Shown one piece after another: positions 59,963 through 64,000 of a DNA stretch of 64,000 nt. The stretch's first letter is position 1, and each line of letters starts with the position of its first letter. This DNA comes from Halomonas sp. 7T (GTDB taxonomy: Bacteria; Pseudomonadota; Gammaproteobacteria; Pseudomonadales; Halomonadaceae), in the NCBI RefSeq assembly GCF_025643255.1, contig NZ_CP087112.1, positions 1,798,001 to 1,862,000 of the forward strand, given 5' to 3'. Position numbers and translations under genes: made by a program. Under the pieces are notes generated by a model. It did not search any database. It had not been told where the DNA came from and saw only the letters and a list, made by a program, of their open reading frames with translations.

Positions 59963-60096
59963 GATGACGTCTTTATTGCAGCCTGCTAATACCGGTAGAA
60001 ATATATGGAAAAACAGATATCATAATCGCTAACCATCAATTTTAGATCCATGTGTTCTTCGATGTATTAGGAGAGCATTTGTTAAGAGAGTACCTA

Positions 60097-60816
60097 ATGA
60101 CCACGCCCGCTAATTTACCTAACGTTGACGCTAGCCTTTTTAATGTCCCAAGCCATGGAACGCTGCTGCTACCTCCAAGCGACCTGCCAGCCCCTAAGAT
60201 TCTGCTGCTCTACGGCTCTCTGCGTGAACGCTCGTTCAGCCGATTGGCAGTTGAAGAAGCCGCTAGACTACTCAATGCAATGGGAGCTGACACAACGATT
60301 TTTGACCCGCGCGGTTTACCCTTGCCCGATACGGAAGATGCAAGCCACCCTAAAGTGGATGAGCTACGAACACTGGCAAAGTGGGCAGATGGCATGGTGT
60401 GGTGTTCACCTGAACGCCACGGCGCGATGACCGGCATTATGAAGGCACAAATCGACTGGATCCCCCTTGCGCTAGGCGGTGTTCGCCCCACCCAGGGAAA
60501 AACCCTTGCGGTGATGCAAGTATGCGGTGGCTCCCAGTCATTCAACACGGTGAATCAGCTGCGTATTTTAGGCCGCTGGATGCGTATGGTGACGATACCC
60601 AACCAGTCATCGGTACCTAAGGCTTTTATGGAGTTTGATGACAACGACCGCATGAAACCTTCGCCGTTTTATGACCGCATTGTGGATGTTATGGAGGAAC
60701 TGGTGAAATTCACTCTGCTGGTTCGAGAGCGCAGCAACCTGCTAACCGACCGCTACTCTGAGCGGAAAGAGAGCGCTGAAGCAGTTTCTAAACGCGTTAA
60801 TCAACGTGCTATTTAA
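60097..60816 (+). CDS. arsH: Arsenical resistance protein ArsH
   Basis: 239 aa NADPH-dependent FMN reductase-fold protein that oxidises trivalent organoarsenicals. The FMN phosphate loop is [11 protein letters not shown]; then [21 protein letters not shown], the ArsH flavin-binding stretch, and [16 protein letters not shown] near the end. In-frame TTG 60079 with AGGAG is an alternative start; ATG 60097 has AGAGAG before it. It leads the plus-strand arsenic gene set, 15 nt before acr3. Confidence 0.93.
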   Translation: MTTPANLPNVDASLFNVPSHGTLLLPPSDLPAPKILLLYGSLRERSFSRLAVEEAARLLNAMGADTTIFDPRGLPLPDTEDASHPKVDELRTLAKWADGMVWCSPERHGAMTGIMKAQIDWIPLALGGVRPTQGKTLAVMQVCGGSQSFNTVNQLRILGRWMRMVTIPNQSSVPKAFMEFDDNDRMKPSPFYDRIVDVMEELVKFTLLVRERSNLLTDRYSERKESAEAVSKRVNQRAI

Positions 60817-60831
60817 TCAGGGAGTGATGTT

Positions 60832-61899
60832 ATGACGACCCAAAGCAACTCATCGCCTACCAGCGCCGATATGGGGGTGTTTGAACGCTACCTTTCCGTA
60901 TGGGTAGCGATTGCAATTGCTGCCGGGATTGCACTCGGGCAGCTCGCCCCCGCTGTGCCAGAAGCATTATCACGGTTTGAGTATGCCCAAGTATCAATAC
61001 CGATTGCCGTACTTATCTGGGCGATGATTTTCCCAATGATGGCGCAAATTGACTTCAGCGCTATTGCAGGGGTACGCTGCCAGCCAAAGGGCCTGACCAT
61101 TACCACTACGGTCAACTGGCTGATAAAACCCTTCACGATGTTCGCGTTGGCCTGGCTGTTTTTCATGGTGATTTTTCGGCCCTTTATTCCTGAGGAGCTA
61201 GCCAGCCAATACCTAGCGGGTGCCATACTGCTGGGGGCCGCGCCTTGCACCGCGATGGTATTTGTATGGAGCTACTTAACACGAGGCGACGCGGCTTACA
61301 CGCTGGTACAAGTGGCTTTGAATGACGTGATCATGCTGTTTGCCTTTGCGCCGCTGGTGGTTTTCTTACTCGGCATCTCGAACATCCAGGTACCTTGGGA
61401 CACGGTTATTTTATCCGTGGTGCTGTACATCGTGATTCCGCTTGCGGCTGGCTATTTTACCCGTAAAACACTGATCGCGAAGTATGGCACTGAATGGTAC
61501 GACAACGTGTTTATGAAGCGCGTCGGCCCCATCACTCCTATCGGGTTAATAATTACCCTGGTCTTACTGTTCGCCTTCCAAGGCGACGTTATCCTGAATA
61601 ATCCGCTGCATATCGTATTGATCGCCATTCCGCTCATTATTCAAACGTTTTTAATCTTCTTTATTGCCTATGGTTGGGCCAAGGCATGGCGTGTACCACA
61701 TAACGTCGCGGCCCCCGGCGCAATGATCGGCGCCAGCAACTTTTTTGAATTGGCGGTTGCCGCTGCCATTGCCCTGTTTGGCTTACAGTCAGGTGCTGCC
61801 CTCGCCACGGTCGTGGGTGTTTTAGTAGAAGTCCCGCTGATGCTTGCGCTAGTAAGGATTGCCAATAAGACCCGCCAGCATTTTCCCGAAAACGCCTAA
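60832..61899 (+). CDS. acr3: Arsenite efflux permease ACR3
   Basis: 355 aa inner-membrane protein with ten hydrophobic segments. The conserved AAPCTAMVFVWSYLTRGD in TM4 holds the arsenite-binding cysteine, and ASNFFELAVAAAIALFG in TM9 is family-typical. It extrudes As(III). GGGAG precedes the ATG. In-line with arsH and the FMN reductase gene. Confidence 0.96.
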   Translation: MTTQSNSSPTSADMGVFERYLSVWVAIAIAAGIALGQLAPAVPEALSRFEYAQVSIPIAVLIWAMIFPMMAQIDFSAIAGVRCQPKGLTITTTVNWLIKPFTMFALAWLFFMVIFRPFIPEELASQYLAGAILLGAAPCTAMVFVWSYLTRGDAAYTLVQVALNDVIMLFAFAPLVVFLLGISNIQVPWDTVILSVVLYIVIPLAAGYFTRKTLIAKYGTEWYDNVFMKRVGPITPIGLIITLVLLFAFQGDVILNNPLHIVLIAIPLIIQTFLIFFIAYGWAKAWRVPHNVAAPGAMIGASNFFELAVAAAIALFGLQSGAALATVVGVLVEVPLMLALVRIANKTRQHFPENA

Positions 61900-61914
61900 C
61901 AAGGAGCGTTACCT

Positions 61915-62574
61915 ATGGCGCATTATCTTATTTTTCTTGGTTCAACCCGCACTTCCACGCCGCCTGCCCCGGCTCGCTTAGGCGAACGAGTAGCAAAAGC
62001 CTGTGAGCGTTTGCTCTCTTCACTGCCTGAGACCACGGCAGAAATTATTGATCCGCTGACACTATCGCTACCCGCAGCATTCAAGCCGCATTTTTCCTAT
62101 GCAAAAAAAGAGGTTCCCGATGACCTCGAAGCCCTGGCTAGCAAAATTGAACAAGCCGATGGCTACGTGATGGTCAGCCCAGAATATAACCACTCCATGA
62201 GTCCGGCGCTAAGCCATTTGCTAAATCATTTTGGCGCGTCACTGTTTGCATTTAAGCCCAGCGCCATCGTGACTTACTCCATGGGGCAATGGGGAGGCAC
62301 ACGCGCTGCAGTAGGTATGCGCACCTTTCTATCGGAGTTGGGTTGTTTACCCGTATCCGCAATGATCCATATCCCCAAAGCGCAAGAAGCGCTGAATGAC
62401 AATGGGCAATTCGCCCAGGAACAGGAACGCTGGGAAAGCTATTTTGGCCGCACGCTAGGCCAACTAACCTGGTGGGCAGACGCGGCCAAAGCGCACAAAG
62501 CCGAACAAGACCCTAAAACGCTATCACCAGCGTTTAAACAATCGCCCGCTCAACGCAATGCACCGCGCGACTAG
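61915..62574 (+). CDS. NAD(P)H-dependent FMN reductase family protein
   Basis: 219 aa flavodoxin-like fold. FMN loop FLGSTRTSTPPAPARLGERV, then MVSPEYNHSMSPALSHLLNHF and SMGQWGGTRAA, which are NADPH-FMN reductase signatures. It is the second flavoprotein in this arsenic cluster besides ArsH and lies 15 nt after acr3. A role in arsenical redox chemistry or stress is inferred from context only. Confidence 0.9.
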   Translation: MAHYLIFLGSTRTSTPPAPARLGERVAKACERLLSSLPETTAEIIDPLTLSLPAAFKPHFSYAKKEVPDDLEALASKIEQADGYVMVSPEYNHSMSPALSHLLNHFGASLFAFKPSAIVTYSMGQWGGTRAAVGMRTFLSELGCLPVSAMIHIPKAQEALNDNGQFAQEQERWESYFGRTLGQLTWWADAAKAHKAEQDPKTLSPAFKQSPAQRNAPRD

Positions 62575-62661
62575 TACGCTTAACAACGGCCTATTGGCAA
62601 CTCGACATCCCAGCAGACCTTAGCCAACGCGCTCAGACTGAAACAACTTGCGGAGTGGGCC

Positions 62662-62967
62662 ATGAAAGATGTCATTGATATCGATAGCAACGCCGTGGAG
62701 TTCATTAAACAGCAAGGCAGCGTCGTCACTGTCCGCCTCTCCCCCCGTCATGGCTGCTGCGGTGGCCTCGCGAATCTGGCAGTGGCTGAAACGCGGCTGC
62801 CAGATGATGTCCATTACTATTTGCACCATACTCAAGATGGTATTTCGATCTATATACACCCTGACCTAGCGGCTCAAGGGCTGCGCATTGGTGTTGAAGG
62901 CTGGTGGAAGTTGCGCCACCTGTATGTGGATGGCTCAGCCCTGCAGCTGGGGCACGCGAATACATAG
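62662..62967 (+). CDS. CC-motif (CC/Se family) protein of the arsenic cluster
   Basis: 101 aa. The RHGCCGG motif (Cys32-Cys33) fits the 'CC/Se motif' family, in which one cysteine is selenocysteine in some members. Here both are ordinary TGC codons. Beta-rich and hydrophilic, no signal peptide; probably cytoplasmic, and the vicinal cysteines would suit binding of As(III) or redox work. GGAG precedes the ATG. It ends 33 nt inside the convergent MFS gene. Function unproven. Confidence 0.75.
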   Translation: MKDVIDIDSNAVEFIKQQGSVVTVRLSPRHGCCGGLANLAVAETRLPDDVHYYLHHTQDGISIYIHPDLAAQGLRIGVEGWWKLRHLYVDGSALQLGHANT

Positions 62968-63999
62968 CAACACTAGCGTCGCGCCCAGCATTAACAGGGC
63001 CGTTAGCCACAGCGCACTGGCACCACTTTGCTCTATCAGCAGGCCAAACAGCAGGGGTGCGAATGCTTGTGAAGCACGTGCCGGGGCAATAATCAGCCCT
63101 TGCCGGCGCCCAAATCCTTTGGGGCCAAATAGCGCCAGCGGTAATGTACCAGACGCAATGGTCATCATGCCGTTACCTGCGCCATGCAGTAACGCAAAAC
63201 CGGCGGCGGGCATACCAACGGCCGTTAACAATGCGGCGCCTAACGGGTGCAGCGTGGTGGCCACGCGTGCGGCTACCAGCGGATGCAAATGGCGAAGCAG
63301 CGCAAACTCACCCAGCCGTGCCGCCACCTGGGCAGGACCCACTAAGGCAGCGGCGGCCACTGCCACCGAAAGCGATACGCCGGTTTCCTGCAAAAGTCTA
63401 GGCAGATGAGCCGCCATCGCCGTTGAGACAAACCAGCCCGCGGCAAACACATAGGCTAATAACATCATCGCCAGGCGAGGACGCTCCGGCGGCGGTGCCG
63501 ATTTGTCGTCATCTTGCTGGGCCGCACTATCAGTTGCTTTGGTCAGGCGAGTATTCAGTGGCAGGCCTACTAAGATATGCAGCATGGCCCAGACCCCGCA
63601 GGCTGTACGCCAACCGAGTTCATTTTCCAGCCAGGCTGTGAGCGGCCAACCCACCGTGCTGGCAAATCCAGCAACCAACGTAACACCGGTAATCGACGCC
63701 CTGGCTTGACGCCCTAATAATCGGCCTAAGGTGGCAAAAGCAGCATCGTATAGCCCCATCGCCATCCCAACCCCCGTCACCAGCCAAGCAAGGATTAGCG
63801 AGGGCACCCCCTGAGACACGGCCATTATGCCAAGACCCAGTGCCATTACCCCGTTCGAGGCCATCAACACGCCTCGCCCGCCTTGCCTGTCGATCCATCG
63901 ACCAACAGAAGGCCCGAGTATCGCCGTCAGCAGCAAAGCCGCTGAAAACGCACCAAATACCCAGCTGGTTGAGATGCCTAACTCTTGTGCTATCGGCAC
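62935..63999 (-). CDS. MFS transporter (N-terminus beyond the window edge)
   Basis: 354 codons visible, open to the right edge. About ten hydrophobic segments remain. The MFS loop GRWIDRQGGRGVLMASNG between TM2 and TM3 is present, and a charged, Gln/Asp-rich linker (about 170-190 of the visible part) joins the halves. Similar 12-TM proteins accompany ars genes (ArsK/ArsJ are MFS members), so arsenic-related export is possible; the substrate cannot be read. Its end overlaps the CC-motif gene by 33 nt. Confidence 0.8.
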   Translation of the reverse strand: MPIAQELGISTSWVFGAFSAALLLTAILGPSVGRWIDRQGGRGVLMASNGVMALGLGIMAVSQGVPSLILAWLVTGVGMAMGLYDAAFATLGRLLGRQARASITGVTLVAGFASTVGWPLTAWLENELGWRTACGVWAMLHILVGLPLNTRLTKATDSAAQQDDDKSAPPPERPRLAMMLLAYVFAAGWFVSTAMAAHLPRLLQETGVSLSVAVAAAALVGPAQVAARLGEFALLRHLHPLVAARVATTLHPLGAALLTAVGMPAAGFALLHGAGNGMMTIASGTLPLALFGPKGFGRRQGLIIAPARASQAFAPLLFGLLIEQSGASALWLTALLMLGATLVLLCIRVPQLQG

Positions 64000-64000
64000 T

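Noticed and set aside
62755..62764. Selenocysteine in the CC-motif protein
   Set aside because: Both codons are TGC; there is no in-frame TGA.

Overview
The window looks like an ordinary chromosomal stretch of a gammaproteobacterium, most likely Halomonadaceae (Halomonas and relatives). This is inferred from the rRNA genes, which end in the canonical anti-Shine-Dalgarno sequence and carry gamma-type boxA elements, and from gene content: yqcC, epmC, rlmM, tusA, slyA, ompW, the DUF3549, DUF3080 and DUF5924 families, and a suf operon led by an Rrf2 regulator. No insertion sequence, prophage, integrase, CRISPR array or tRNA gene was recognised.

Layout: (1) 1-5.7 kb: proline catabolism (end of putP, then putA) and the porin ompW. 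(2) 5.8-9.4 kb: yqcC, a gap with a cluster of DnaA-box-like sites, a DUF3549 protein, the RimB-like protease with RimK, and a small helical protein. (3) 9.4-16.4 kb, minus strand: regulator-sufB-C-D-S-sufT-sanA, reading away from a recognisable promoter with an IscR-like operator. (4) 16.5-20.7 kb: small accessory genes (YjfB, YjdM, PEBP, lipoprotein, DCC thiol protein, flavodoxin-like protein, HDAC-like amidohydrolase). (5) 20.7-24.1 kb: fadBA. (6) 24.3-29.2 kb: DUF5924/DUF2914 membrane protein, SlyA, a universal stress protein and Uup. (7) 29.3-37.2 kb: an AraC regulator facing a five-gene catabolic set of solute-binding protein, two acyl-CoA ligases, acyl-CoA dehydrogenase and thiolase. (8) 37.4-44.5 kb: TatD, a degenerate exonuclease-like protein, EpmC, a MATE transporter, a DUF3080 lipoprotein, an unrecognised 234-aa protein, TusA, a monooxygenase-fold protein and RlmM. 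(9) 44.6-49.9 kb, minus strand: a complete rRNA operon with promoter, boxA elements, processing stems and terminator, but no spacer tRNAs. (10) 50-57 kb: a second acyl-CoA catabolic cluster (FadE-type dehydrogenase, SDR, acyl-CoA synthetase, TetR, thiolase) and a tandem universal stress protein. (11) 57.8-64 kb: an arsenic resistance cluster in which arsC is followed by a chemoreceptor gene and faces arsH, acr3, an FMN reductase, a CC-motif protein and an MFS transporter that runs off the right edge.

The main theme is acyl-CoA and fatty-acid catabolism: three thiolases, three acyl-CoA ligases, two acyl-CoA dehydrogenases, FadB and an SDR dehydrogenase. The fadBA and FadE-type genes share a similar operator-like dyad, which suggests one lipid-responsive repressor. 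The features most worth a second look are the arsC-chemoreceptor pair with the CC-motif protein, the tRNA-less rRNA spacer with its long hairpins, the DnaA-box cluster at 6.2 kb, and the orphan solute-binding protein at the head of an incomplete beta-oxidation set.
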